From Anaerolineae bacterium (GTDB lineage Bacteria > Chloroflexota > Anaerolineae > Anaerolineales > DRMV01): a stretch of 39,376 bases of DNA. The DNA lies in NCBI GenBank assembly GCA_011176535.1, contig DUEP01000082.1, forward strand, positions 1-39,376, in the 5' to 3' direction. Below, one piece after another: positions 1 to 7,822 of this stretch. Both the position numbers and the translations under genes were made by a program. The notes beneath the pieces are model-generated. The model was not told the origin of the DNA and ran no database searches. It worked only from the letters and a program-made list of their open reading frames with translations. Position 1 is the stretch's first letter. The number at the start of each line of letters is the position of its first letter.

Positions 1-11
1 ATCCTTATCAT

Positions 12-1062
12 AGAGTTGTTGCGGAATAGAGCAAAAGGTTGTAAACTTGGGCATTCTCATCGGCCAAGAGGCAAAGCCCATGATCACTTTTGAGAATCTC
101 AGCAAGAGGCCCAGCACTTTCAAAAGCTTCACCGGGGTAAGTGTGGTTGCGTTTGAGGAATTGTTGGCGCAGGTGACGCCGCTATGGGTGGAAAGCGAGC
201 GGGCGCGGCTCGCCCGTCCTCAGCGGAAACGAGCCATTGGCGGCGGGAGGAAACCGGCGCTGGCCTTGCGCGAACAACTCCTGTTGACCCTGGTCTGGTT
301 GCGGCTTTACCTGACCACAGAAGCCTTGGGGGATTTGTTTGGTATTGACAAAGCCACGGTGAGTCGGTATACCCGCAGAAGGCTGCCCGTTTTACGAGCC
401 CTCGCGAGGCCACCTTAGGTTGGCCGGAAGCGCCCAAACGCGGGAAAAGTTTGGGGGAGGCGCGGGAGGAGCATCCCGACTTGTTTGCCTTTGTCGATGC
501 CACAGAGCAGCCTGTAAGACGGTCACAGGATAAGGAGAGCCAGGAGCGGCATTACTCGGGAAAAAAGAAGCGGCACACGCGCAAGGTGCAGAACATTGTG
601 AACGAAGAGGGCTTGGTGGGGGATGTCAGCGAGTCGGTACCGGGTTCGGTCCACGACCGCAAGTGGTTCACAGCGTCGGGGGCAGCGCGCAAGATGCCCA
701 AGGGGGTGGTGGTAGGCGGCGATGCGGGCTATCAGGGGCTCCAGGAAGACCTTTCTGAACATAGGGTTATCACGCCTTTCAAGAGATCCAAACACCCTCC
801 GCTCAACGAGGAGCAGAAACAACTCAACCAGGCTTTTGCCCGCTCCCGGATCATCGTGGAAAACACGATGGGCGCCTTCAAGCATTTCAAAGCCTTAGCG
901 GAGGTCTTTCGCCATGCCGTAGCCCTCTGGGATGATGTGTTTCGCGCCGTGTTGGCCATCGTCAATCCGCGTATTCAGAAGCGCATCCGCCAAGCCAGCG
1001 CGGCCTGAGAAGAGCCTGGGGTAGGGGAGACTCTACCTCTACCATTATTCTGCAATAACTCT
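12..1062 (+). mobile_element. IS5-family insertion sequence
   Basis: A complete-looking element of about 1.05 kb. The ends are imperfect inverted repeats: 12-28 reads agagttgttgcggaata, and the reverse complement of 1046-1062 reads agagttattgcagaata, so 15 of 17 bases match. They enclose one transposase gene read in two frames. The length, the single transposase and the DDE layout fit the IS5 family, perhaps the IS427-like subgroup whose transposase is often split over two frames. I see no convincing target-site duplication: the left flank is ..atcat and the right flank is ttttg... Movement in the present state depends on whether the frameshift is programmed or a mutation. Confidence 0.82.
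80..1008 (+). pseudogene. IS5-family transposase, frameshifted
   Basis: DDE transposase read in two frames. The first part (from ATG 80, preceded by an AGAGG at 66-70; TTG 47 is an upstream alternative) carries an N-terminal helix-turn-helix region (GIDKATVSRY) and stops at 416-418. The second frame is open well upstream of 451 and continues without a gap: REATLGWPEAPKRGKSLGEA, then FVDATEQ (first Asp), GGDAGYQG (second Asp) and VENTMGAFKHF (Glu). The frames join near 401-405, where ctc and cgc share C403. Restoring one C gives LRALREATLGWPE, as expected for the family. I see no canonical X-XXY-YYZ slippery heptamer, so a one-base deletion is at least as likely as programmed -1 frameshifting. 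The catalytic triad is intact in the second part. Confidence 0.8.
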
Positions 1063-1157
1063 TTTGTGATGAGTGCCAAAATCGCGTCAAAATTTGGTCT
1101 GACATGGGGTAGGCTTTGGGAAAAGCCCACCTTTTGGAAAGCCTGGGTTGGTCACGC

Positions 1158-2402
1158 TCACGCGTTGCGGCGGGCTTGCCCCCGCGCTTTCAGGGCAAAG
1201 GGAGCCCTTCCCAGCAAAGCTCCTTGCAGAGGTCGGGCTTCCAGAGCCAACACGCGACTGTTGGCGAAGTAGGGAAAGTCGAACATCACGGCGTCACCGG
1301 GCTTTTTGCCGGGCATGGGCATCAGGCGGGCCGTCAGGGGTTTGCCCAGGCGGGCGGCCAGGGTCGCCAGGTCGTAGAGCACGGCGGACAGTTGTTCCGC
1401 CGTGGCGTCGCCGGGCAGAGGCAGGGTGTCCAATCCGGTACCGCACACGGCGGAGTACAGCAGCAAATCTTTGACGCTCAGCGTGCCCTGGGCGGCGCGA
1501 TGGGCCAGGGTGGCGTCTTCCAGCACCGGGAGCATCAGGCCGCTGAAGCCCACGCGGGGGAAGCGAGCGGCGTCGATGGCCGCCGCCAGGATGGCTGCTG
1601 CGCTCAGCGAGCCGTGCAGGCCCACCTGAGGCACCCCTAAGCGCTCCATGGCGGCCCCTAAGGAGGTGGCCTCGTCGGGGAAGGGAGCCAGCGAAAAATC
1701 CAGGCCGAAGAAAGTTGCCTGACGCTTTTGGGCCACCGTTTCGGCCAGGCGGACCAGGCGTCCGGCGTGCTCTTCAATGGCCGCGGTGAGGTTGCGTTGC
1801 GCCTGGGGGATGTCGGCGGCCTGGCGGAAAGCTTGCACTGCCAGGTCGGCGGCTTCCAGCGCCAGGGCAAAGCCGAGCACGCCCGGGTCGGCGCGGCGCG
1901 GCTCGGCGTAGGCGGCGGGGAAGAAAGGCGCATGGGGCGGCACGCCGGCCAGGGCGGCGAAGCGCAGATTGGCAAAGCCGTTGGCCTCCAGGGGGGCGGC
2001 GGCGTGGATGACCTCGGCGCAGGCGCGGATGGCCGCCGGGTGGATGGTGCCCTCGGACGTGGCCATCACCCCGGAGAGGAACACCTTTTGGGTCGCGGAA
2101 AGCATCTCCGGGATCCAGGTGTAAGTGGCTGGATTTCCGGGTAAGGCCGGACCCAGGGAGAGGTAGTCCAACCCATGGGGTGCGGCCAGGGCCTCTGTTT
2201 CCTGAGCGAGGTGGCGGGCCTCCCGGTTGTTCTTGACCAGCAAGGGGAAGGGAATCGTCGCCAGCCGGGTGGTCTGCACGGGAATGTCGGCGGCCTCGTA
2301 CACCAGGCGCAGGGTGTTGGCCAGTTCCCCGGCCTGACGGAAGACCCCCTTGCGCGGCGGATAACCGGGATGGGCGAAGACGGTGATGGAGCGGATTTCC
2401 AT
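1158..2402 (-). CDS. DUF711 / UPF0210 family protein
   Basis: A 414-residue protein of the DUF711 (UPF0210) family. Matching features are the start MEIRSITVFAHPGYP, the segment VFLSGVMATSEGTIHPAAI, FGLDFSLAPFPDEATSLG in the middle, and VCGTGLDTLPLPGD towards the C-terminus. The biochemical role of the family is not known to me and none is assigned here. There is no signal peptide or membrane segment. An AGGAGG lies just upstream of the ATG (complement of 2410-2415), which supports this start. The gene sits 126 bp downstream of the RNA methyltransferase gene on the same strand and may be co-transcribed, since no terminator is visible between them. Its 3' end lies close to the insertion sequence. 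Confidence 0.85.
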   Translation of the reverse strand: MEIRSITVFAHPGYPPRKGVFRQAGELANTLRLVYEAADIPVQTTRLATIPFPLLVKNNREARHLAQETEALAAPHGLDYLSLGPALPGNPATYTWIPEMLSATQKVFLSGVMATSEGTIHPAAIRACAEVIHAAAPLEANGFANLRFAALAGVPPHAPFFPAAYAEPRRADPGVLGFALALEAADLAVQAFRQAADIPQAQRNLTAAIEEHAGRLVRLAETVAQKRQATFFGLDFSLAPFPDEATSLGAAMERLGVPQVGLHGSLSAAAILAAAIDAARFPRVGFSGLMLPVLEDATLAHRAAQGTLSVKDLLLYSAVCGTGLDTLPLPGDATAEQLSAVLYDLATLAARLGKPLTARLMPMPGKKPGDAVMFDFPYFANSRVLALEARPLQGALLGRAPFALKARGQARRNA

Positions 2403-2528
2403 GGAGACGCCTCCTGGGTTGTAAGACGCGAAATTGCCACCCGGGATACGCCCCTGGCCTTTGCATCCCCGGGCGAAGGCCCACCGGCCTGGATATCCTC
2501 ACCTCCCCCCCTGGGGCGCGGAGCGGCT

Positions 2529-3332
2529 TCAGCGGAGAGGCCTGGCCGCCTCCCTGCGTTGGCGCACCACTTCGAACAGGAGCACTGCGGTGGCCACGGC
2601 GGCGTTGAGGGATTCGGCCCCTCCAGGCATGGGGATGTGCACGACCTCGCTGGCCAGGGCGCGCGCCTGGGGCCCAGGGCCGTGGGCTTCGCCGCCGATG
2701 AGCAAGGCCAGGGGACGGCGAAAGTTGGCTTGGGTGTAGGGAGTGCCCGCGTGGGCTTCGGCCAGGATGAGGGGAAGCCCGGCCAGCAGGTGAGGCATCT
2801 CCTCCCAGGTCGCCCGGCGCAGGGGGAGGTGAAACTGCGCCCCCATGCCGCTGCGCAGCACTTTGGGGGCGAAGGGGTCGGTGTTGCCCGGCGGCAGGAG
2901 CACGCCCTGCACCCCGGCGGCCCAGGCCGTGCGCAAAATCGTGCCCAGGTTGCCGGGGTCGCGCAAATCGTCCAACACGAGCAGGAAGTCGGGGGTTGGC
3001 GGCCAGGGCAGGGCGGGCCAAGGGAAGAGGGCCAGGACGCCCTGGGGCGTTTCGGTGGCCGAGGCGCGGCGCAGGGCCTGGGGCGCGGTTTCGTAGAGGG
3101 CGACACCTTGCGCGGTCCAGGGTTGCAGCAACGGCGCGGCGCGCGTGGCCGCCTCAGGGGTGTAGAGCACGGCCTCGGGCCGCAGCCCGGCCGCCTGGGC
3201 TTCGCGCAGCAGGCGGAGGCCTTCGACCACGAAGCGCCGCTCTTCCCGGCGGGCCCTGGGGCTGCGTTGCAGGCGCGCCAGGCGCTTGATGAGGAGGTTG
3301 TGGGGGGAGGTGATGGCGTCTTTTGATGGCAT
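2529..3332 (-). CDS. TrmH/SpoU-family RNA 2'-O-ribose methyltransferase
   Basis: A SPOUT-class enzyme of 267 residues that should transfer a methyl group from S-adenosylmethionine to a ribose 2'-OH in rRNA or tRNA. All three SpoU motifs are visible: motif 1 in LRDPGNLGTILRTA (N and R), motif 2 in LLIGGEAHGPG, and motif 3 in PGGAESLNAAVATAVLLFE. The N-terminus (HNLLIKRLARLQRSPRAR...FVVEGLRLLREA) resembles the L30-like substrate-binding domain of RlmB/TsnR-type members. The precise target nucleotide cannot be told from sequence. The start has no Shine-Dalgarno sequence (upstream is ctaaaaaccgcc), so it may be translated from a leaderless message. It probably heads a unit with the downstream DUF711 gene. 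Confidence 0.88.
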   Translation of the reverse strand: MPSKDAITSPHNLLIKRLARLQRSPRARREERRFVVEGLRLLREAQAAGLRPEAVLYTPEAATRAAPLLQPWTAQGVALYETAPQALRRASATETPQGVLALFPWPALPWPPTPDFLLVLDDLRDPGNLGTILRTAWAAGVQGVLLPPGNTDPFAPKVLRSGMGAQFHLPLRRATWEEMPHLLAGLPLILAEAHAGTPYTQANFRRPLALLIGGEAHGPGPQARALASEVVHIPMPGGAESLNAAVATAVLLFEVVRQRREAARPLR

Positions 3333-3359
3333 GGCGGTTTTTAGGGTGCTCGGTGGCTC

Positions 3360-3466
3360 CGTGGCTCAGATGCCCTGTTGTGGGGGTGCCCGGAGGCCCA
3401 GATGCCCGGAGGCCTTGTTGTCTTGTTGCTCTGCGCACCAGGCATCTGAGCGACCAGGCATCTTGG
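3360..3466. repeat. Cluster of AGATGCC / GGCATCT words
   Basis: The 136-bp gap between two minus-strand genes is built from short repeated words. GCTCAGATGCC at 3364-3374 is exactly complementary to GGCATCTGAGC at 3441-3451. A second pair is ccAGATGCC at 3398-3406 and GGCATCT at 3457-3463. GCCCGGAGGCC occurs twice as a direct repeat (3388-3398 and 3404-3414). The transcript could fold into a nested stem. It may be a REP-like intergenic element; no coding potential is evident. Confidence 0.5.
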
Positions 3467-3468
3467 CA

Positions 3469-4026
3469 TCATTGCATCACTTCATCCCACACCTGGAGGA
3501 AGGCGTCCACCGTGGGGCGGTCGTAGAGCACCAGGCGCACCTCGCGCAGGCCGGAGTCGGGATGCTCGGCGAAATAGTCGTGGATGGCGGCGAAGGTCAC
3601 CCGCGCGGCCCGCGCTTTGGGAAAGCCAAAGATGCCCGTGGAGATGGCGGGCAGGGCGATGGAGGCCAGGCCCAGTTCGTCGGCGCGCGCCAGAGAACCT
3701 TGCACGGCGGCCCGCAGTTTGGCGTCTTCGTCGCCGCTGCCCCAAACCGGCCCCACGGCGTGGATGACATAGCGGGCGGGCAGGTTCCCTGCCGATGTGT
3801 AAGCCGGTCGCTCATGGGGCACGGGGCCGTGTTGGCGCACCCAGGCGTCGCTTTCCCGTTGGATGACCGGGCCGCCCTTGCGGGCGATCACGGCGGCCAC
3901 GCCGCCTCCGTGTTTCAGATGGGCGTTGGCCGCGTTCACGATGGCGTCTACTTCCTGGGCGGTGATATCGCCCTGGACGAGGCGCAGCACGGTGCCGTTG
4001 GACAGACTCAGCCGGCGGAGTTCCAT
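3469..4026 (-). CDS. Macro-domain protein (ADP-ribose / O-acetyl-ADP-ribose hydrolase type)
   Basis: A single macro domain of 185 residues, the usual length for stand-alone MacroD/YmdB-like enzymes, which bind ADP-ribose and remove it from proteins or deacetylate O-acetyl-ADP-ribose. Diagnostic segments are VQGDITAQEVDAIVNAANAH (residues 17-36), LKHGGGVAAVI in the ribose loop, VIHAVGPVWGSG, and PAISTGIFGFP in the phosphate loop. It is cytoplasmic, with no signal or membrane segment. A GAAGGTG sits a few bases before the ATG. A TATAAT on the minus strand (complement of 4075-4080) is a possible -10. It is divergent from fabI, and nothing in the neighbourhood names the substrate. Confidence 0.9.
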   Translation of the reverse strand: MELRRLSLSNGTVLRLVQGDITAQEVDAIVNAANAHLKHGGGVAAVIARKGGPVIQRESDAWVRQHGPVPHERPAYTSAGNLPARYVIHAVGPVWGSGDEDAKLRAAVQGSLARADELGLASIALPAISTGIFGFPKARAARVTFAAIHDYFAEHPDSGLREVRLVLYDRPTVDAFLQVWDEVMQ

Positions 4027-4109
4027 GGGTCACCTTCAAAGGAGGTGGCAAGCCTTCAGGCTCGGGCTAAGATGATTATACCCTCACAACCTTTACCGGG
4101 GGGATGGGT

Positions 4110-4115
4110 TATACT
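4110..4115 (+). promoter_or_regulatory. Possible -10 box upstream of fabI
   Basis: TATACT lies 33 bp before the fabI ATG in the short divergent gap. I see no matching -35 at 16-18 bp, so this is only a candidate. Confidence 0.3.
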
Positions 4116-4148
4116 TGGCAGAAGGTAACCCCATCTTGGAGGAAGACC

Positions 4149-4955
4149 ATGGGTTTGTTAGACGGGAAAACCGCGCTGATTTTCGGCGTAGCCAACGAAC
4201 GCTCCATCGCCTGGGGCATTGCCCGGGCGATACACCGGGAGGGTGCCCGCATCGGGCTGAGTTATGCCGGGCCGGTGCTGGAAAGGCGGGTCAGGCCGCT
4301 GGCGGCTTCCATCGGCTGCGATTTCGTCGAACCTTGTGATGTGACCGATGATGGGCAAATCGCCACCATCGTGGAACGGGCCAGGGCCCATTTCGGCCAG
4401 ATTGACATCCTGGTGCACGCCATCGCTTTTGCCGAGCGAGACGACCTGGTCCGGCCCTACTACCAGACCAGCCGGGCAGGCTTCCTTAAGGCCATGGAGA
4501 TCAGCGTGTACTCCTTCACGGCGCTGGCCCAGGCTTTTCAACCCCTGATGCGGCAGGGCGGTGCCATGCTTACCATGTCGTACTACGGGGGCGTGAAAGT
4601 GGTACCGCATTACAATGTGATGGGGGTGGCCAAGGCTGCGTTGGAGGCCTCGGTGCGCTACCTGGCGTACGATTTCGGGCCCATGGGCATCCGGGTCAAC
4701 GCCATTTCGGCCGGCCCCATTCGCACCCTGGCGGCCGCCGGCATCGCCGGTTTCCGCTCTCTGTACAAACTTTTCGCCGATTTGTCCCCGCTTCGGGAGA
4801 ATGTCACCCAGGAGGATGTGGGGGAGGCGGCGGTTTTCCTCTGCTCGGATCGGGCGGCCCGCATCACTGGCGAGATCCTGTATGTGGATTCCGGTTACAA
4901 TATCATGGGTGTGCCGGACCCCGAGGTGTTGACCAACCTGACCCGGAAGGATTAG
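4149..4955 (+). CDS. fabI: Enoyl-[acyl-carrier-protein] reductase (NADH)
   Basis: A FabI-type SDR enzyme of 268 residues that reduces trans-2-enoyl-ACP in the last step of each fatty-acid elongation cycle. The atypical nucleotide-binding start [15 protein letters not shown] (residues 11-25) is the FabI signature. The catalytic pair is Tyr155 and Lys162 in YNVMGVAK (Y-x6-K), with a second tyrosine at 145 (MSYYGG) as in the family. [16 protein letters not shown] and the C-terminal [12 protein letters not shown] also match. The open frame runs further upstream, but ATG 4149 is chosen because GGAGGAAG stands directly before it and the protein then has the normal N-terminus. Bactofilin starts 3 bp after the stop, so the two are probably one unit. 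Confidence 0.95.
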   Translation: MGLLDGKTALIFGVANERSIAWGIARAIHREGARIGLSYAGPVLERRVRPLAASIGCDFVEPCDVTDDGQIATIVERARAHFGQIDILVHAIAFAERDDLVRPYYQTSRAGFLKAMEISVYSFTALAQAFQPLMRQGGAMLTMSYYGGVKVVPHYNVMGVAKAALEASVRYLAYDFGPMGIRVNAISAGPIRTLAAAGIAGFRSLYKLFADLSPLRENVTQEDVGEAAVFLCSDRAARITGEILYVDSGYNIMGVPDPEVLTNLTRKD

Positions 4956-4958
4956 TCC

Positions 4959-5414
4959 ATGTTTCGACGGCGTGGTGCTGTTCCCTCAGAGCAAGGAAGT
5001 CCCAGGCCAGAGCCCGTGTTACGGGTGAGTTCGGTGCTGGGGCCAGAAGTGGTCTTCCGTGGCCGTCTGAGCGGACGCGGCGGTGTGCGCATTGAGGGGG
5101 CCTTTGAAGGCGAGATCGCGCTGGATGGGTTACTGGTCATCGGCGAAAGCGGCCGGGTGACCTGTGAAGAAGTGCGCGCTCGCCGGGTGATGGTGGCCGG
5201 GTTGTTGAAGGGCAACATCCTGGCCGAGAAGGTCGAGATTCGCCGCACCGGCCGTGTGTGGGGGGATGTGCGCACCGTGGCCTTTGCCACCGAAGAAGGG
5301 GCGTTCTTGCGCGGCAAGGTGCAGATGGAAGAGCAGTTGTCGTTGTCCTTCCAGGCGGAGACGGCCTCGCAGGGCGAGGTGCCCGCCGCCGAGGAGGGCG
5401 AGGAAGCCCCATAG
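4959..5414 (+). CDS. Bactofilin (polymer-forming cytoskeletal protein)
   Basis: A 151-residue bactofilin (DUF583). The central part, about residues 30-120, is a run of short beta strands typical of the right-handed beta-helix that polymerises head to head: VVFRGRLSGRGGVRIEGAFE, then IALDGLLVIGESGRV and VAGLLKGNILAEKVEIRRTG. The termini are charged, polar and probably disordered. Bactofilins form membrane-associated filaments used in cell shape or for positioning wall enzymes. It follows fabI with a 3-bp gap, which suggests translational coupling. There is no transmembrane segment. The specific role here is unknown. Confidence 0.88.
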   Translation: MFRRRGAVPSEQGSPRPEPVLRVSSVLGPEVVFRGRLSGRGGVRIEGAFEGEIALDGLLVIGESGRVTCEEVRARRVMVAGLLKGNILAEKVEIRRTGRVWGDVRTVAFATEEGAFLRGKVQMEEQLSLSFQAETASQGEVPAAEEGEEAP

Positions 5415-5457
5415 CACCGGGGGCTTCGTTCGCTCTGGATGCGGGAAACGCGAAGGT

Positions 5458-5486
5458 CGCCTGACGGTTGCATCATCCGTCAGGCG
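5458..5486. terminator. Hairpin between convergent genes
   Basis: A perfect 10-bp stem, CGCCTGACGG (5458-5467) and CCGTCAGGCG (5477-5486), with a 9-nt loop. It lies between the convergent bactofilin and epimerase genes. There is no strong T run, so it is likely a bidirectional or weak terminator. Confidence 0.6.
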
Positions 5487-5508
5487 GCTTGATGTTGCCC
5501 ACGGTTCC

Positions 5509-6438
5509 TCAGGAGACCTGGAAGCGAGGGTCGCGTTCCAGGGTGAGCCTGAGCCCTTCCTCCAGGGAAAAACGGGGCCGGTAGCCCAGTTTCTCGCGGG
5601 CCTTGGTGAGGTCGGCGCACATGCGCGACACGCCGCCGTTGGCCTGAGGGTTGGTCAGCACCTCGGCTTTGCGCCCTGTGAGATCGAGGATGAGTTCGGC
5701 CAGTTGGCGCACGCTGGTCTCTTGTCCGCTCCCCACATTGATGATTTCCCGGTTGACCTGGGGCGCGGTTGCCGCGGCGACCATGGCTTCCACCACATCG
5801 TCCACGAAGACATAATCGCGCGTCTGGCTCCCGTCGCCGTGGATGACCAGCGTGCCGCCGTGCACAGCGTGGTATAGGAAGTTAGGGATCACCGGTGGAT
5901 GAGCCGGGGGAAGATGCTGACCGGGGCCGTAAGCGTTGAACACGCGCAACACCACGGTCTCGATGCCCCACAGGGCGCCGATGGTGCGCACATAGTACTC
6001 CGCGGCCAACTTGGAAACGGCATAAGGGGAGAGCGGGTTGGGCCGCATATCCTCGCGCAGCGGCTGCTCCTCCTGCGCGCCGTACACCGCCCCGGAGGAA
6101 ACCAGTACCACCCGCCGGACCTGCACATCACGCATGGCCTCCATGAGGGTCACGGTGCCGCCCACGTTGACGCTGTTGTATTCCCTGGGGTGCAGCACCG
6201 ATTCGGGCACAGAGACCCGGGCGGCCAGGTGGAAGACGCAGTCCACATCTTGCAACAGGCTCCACAACTTGGGCCGGTCGTTGATGTCACCCCGCACCAG
6301 GACCACTTCGGGCGACAGTTGCTCCGGGTTGCCGGAAGCAAGGTTGTCCAACCCGCGCACCTGATGCCCCTCGGCCACCAAGCGATTAGCCAGAGCGGCC
6401 CCCAAAAAGCCAGCCACACCGGTAATGAGAAAGTTCAT
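5509..6438 (-). CDS. NAD-dependent sugar-nucleotide epimerase/dehydratase (extended SDR)
   Basis: An extended short-chain dehydrogenase of 309 residues, close to UDP-glucose 4-epimerase (GalE-like) enzymes. The Rossmann motif GVAGFLG (residues 7-13) and the following Asp31 fit NAD binding. VSSGAVYG (113-120) and Y139-x3-K143 form the catalytic Ser/Tyr/Lys set. FNAYGPGQ and DGSQTRDYVFVDDVVEA are typical of nucleotide-sugar substrates. The probable job is supply of an epimerised UDP-sugar for surface polysaccharide, but the exact sugar is not readable. The start is supported by GGGAGAGG before the ATG. No other glycan genes are adjacent. Confidence 0.9.
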   Translation of the reverse strand: MNFLITGVAGFLGAALANRLVAEGHQVRGLDNLASGNPEQLSPEVVLVRGDINDRPKLWSLLQDVDCVFHLAARVSVPESVLHPREYNSVNVGGTVTLMEAMRDVQVRRVVLVSSGAVYGAQEEQPLREDMRPNPLSPYAVSKLAAEYYVRTIGALWGIETVVLRVFNAYGPGQHLPPAHPPVIPNFLYHAVHGGTLVIHGDGSQTRDYVFVDDVVEAMVAAATAPQVNREIINVGSGQETSVRQLAELILDLTGRKAEVLTNPQANGGVSRMCADLTKAREKLGYRPRFSLEEGLRLTLERDPRFQVS

Positions 6439-6479
6439 GCCTCTCCCTGCGTACGGTAATGTGCCTGCGTGTGCGGGGG

Positions 6480-6508
6480 ATTATAACACCGCTGCGGGGG
6501 AATGTCTG
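6480..6508 (-). promoter_or_regulatory. Promoter of the epimerase gene
   Basis: On the minus strand: CAGACA (complement of 6503-6508), 17 bp, then a perfect TATAAT (complement of 6480-6485) carrying the extended TGt just upstream. Transcription would begin about 35 nt before the epimerase ATG. Confidence 0.6.
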
Positions 6509-6521
6509 GCACAAAAGGCTG

Positions 6522-6530
6522 TGATAAAAT
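6522..6530 (+). promoter_or_regulatory. Extended -10 of the response regulator gene
   Basis: TGaTAAAAT ends only 9 bp before the ATG at 6540, and there is no Shine-Dalgarno sequence. Transcription should start at or within a few bases of the start codon, so the mRNA may be leaderless. I find no good -35, as is common with TGn promoters. Confidence 0.55.
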
Positions 6531-6539
6531 TGGAACGCT

Positions 6540-7637
6540 ATGGCAGAAGGTCCCAAATTTCGTGTGTTGATTGTGGACGATCAGCGTGACCTGGCGCGAG
6601 CCATCCGGATGGCAGTGGCCGGGTTGGGCGAGGATTTTGAGGCGCTGGATGTGCCCTCGGCCGAGGAGGCTTTGCTCGAGGCGCAACAGAAGCGCATCGA
6701 TGTGCTGATCGCCGATGTGCGGTTGCCGGGCCTGCGGGGGGATGTCATGGTGCAGCGCATTCGGGCGTTGTGGCCCGAGGTGAAGGTGTTGCTGGTCACT
6801 GGGTTGCCCCGGGACGAGGCGCAAGAACTGGCCAACCGACTGGAGACCGATGCCCTCTTCCACAAGCCCTTTGAGATGGCCGATTTGTTGGACGCCGTGG
6901 AGCGTCAGGTGGGCGCAGTGGAGAGCGTGTTGGGCACGCCCTCCTCGCCGTTTTCCGAAACCGCTCAGGTGAAGCAGCGCCTCTCTTCTTTGCTGGTCGA
7001 CACGCGCAGGACCTTGGGGCTGCGCTCCCTCATGCTGGTGGGGGAATCCGGATACGCCCTGGTGCGGGCCGGGGAGTGTCCTGAGGGAATCGATGAGCCC
7101 AGGTTGATCACCCGTTTGCTGGCCGTGCTGAGTGCGGGGGGTAAGGTTTTGCGCCTTTGGCAGGAAACCCTGAGGCGTTGCTTGCATGTTTTTCCAATAC
7201 CTTGGGGGATGTTGTTGGTCGTTGCCATTGAAGCCCGATTTGCGTTGGTGGCCTGGGATGAGCAGGAAGAGGATCAGGAGCGGACGGTGAGGGTGGGGGC
7301 GGCGTTGTGGGCGTTGGCTTCCCAGGTCGAGGATGTGCTTCGTCAGTGGCGGTTGCTTCCGCCTTATCCGGCCTTGCCCCCGGCCCTTGAACCGACCCCT
7401 GCCCCCGAACCGGAAGCCGGGGAGGCCGCCGTGAACGAACCACCCTCAGAGGAGCTGTTGGCTTTGCTCGACCCCCAGGAGGTGGCCCTGGCGCCGGAAG
7501 AAGCGGAAGCCTTCTGGGACGCCCTGACGGCGGAGGACCCGGGGGTGGCGGCGGCTTCGGCGGATGTGCTTTCTTTCGAGGAAGCCAAGCGGTTAGGGTT
7601 GGTTCCTTTTTCAGGTGAAGATGAATCCGAGTCGTGA
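6540..7637 (+). CDS. Response regulator receiver protein with uncharacterised C-terminal region
   Basis: 365 residues. Residues 5-125 are a CheY-like receiver: acidic pair Asp13/Asp14 (IVDDQ), phospho-acceptor Asp59 (IADVRLPG), Thr87 (LVTG) and Lys109 (FHKPF) are all present, so phosphorylation should be possible. There is no recognisable DNA-binding or enzymatic output domain. Residues about 135-270 are a mixed alpha/beta region (SLMLVGESGYALVRAGE and later MLLVVAIEARFALVAWDE) that loosely recalls roadblock/LC7 or profilin-like folds; this is only a guess. Residues about 275-365 are Pro/Glu/Ala-rich and probably disordered. No histidine kinase is adjacent. The output may be protein-protein interaction. 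Confidence 0.8.
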   Translation: MAEGPKFRVLIVDDQRDLARAIRMAVAGLGEDFEALDVPSAEEALLEAQQKRIDVLIADVRLPGLRGDVMVQRIRALWPEVKVLLVTGLPRDEAQELANRLETDALFHKPFEMADLLDAVERQVGAVESVLGTPSSPFSETAQVKQRLSSLLVDTRRTLGLRSLMLVGESGYALVRAGECPEGIDEPRLITRLLAVLSAGGKVLRLWQETLRRCLHVFPIPWGMLLVVAIEARFALVAWDEQEEDQERTVRVGAALWALASQVEDVLRQWRLLPPYPALPPALEPTPAPEPEAGEAAVNEPPSEELLALLDPQEVALAPEEAEAFWDALTAEDPGVAAASADVLSFEEAKRLGLVPFSGEDESES

Positions 7638-7778
7638 CCTTCCCTCTGCTTCCCCCAGGGATCGGGGAAGTGGCTCTCAGGTTCCAGACGAAGACCCCCT
7701 GCCCGGTGGGTCCCAGGAGGAAGAATGGCCCCTCGTTTTTCGAGGCGTTGGGGTGATTTTCGTTTGGCCTTCTCTTTC

Positions 7779-7807
7779 TTCACACCCTGGACAGGGTGTG
7801 TTAAAAT
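7779..7807 (+). promoter_or_regulatory. Promoter of tRNA-Gln with embedded palindrome
   Basis: TTCACA (7779-7784), a 17-bp spacer, then TAAAAT (7802-7807) with the extended TGt. The first tRNA base is at 7823. A perfect palindrome, CACACCCTG-ga-CAGGGTGTG (7781-7800), overlaps the -35 and fills the spacer. It could be an operator, or the terminator hairpin of the preceding gene. Confidence 0.65.
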
Positions 7808-7822
7808 TGAGGCGCAATGCAC

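Noticed and set aside
1111-1144. Imperfect inverted repeat AGGCTTT...AAAGCCT after the DUF711 gene
   Set aside because: It has an internal GGG/GG mismatch and no T run on the minus strand, so it is too weak to call a terminator.
6507-6524. TGGCAC resembling a sigma-54 -24 element
   Set aside because: No GC or TTGC -12 element follows at the required distance; the extended -10 explains the start better.
7649-7670. Hairpin CTTCCCC/GGGGAAG after the response regulator
   Set aside because: The stem is only 7 bp and no T run follows; not enough to call a terminator.
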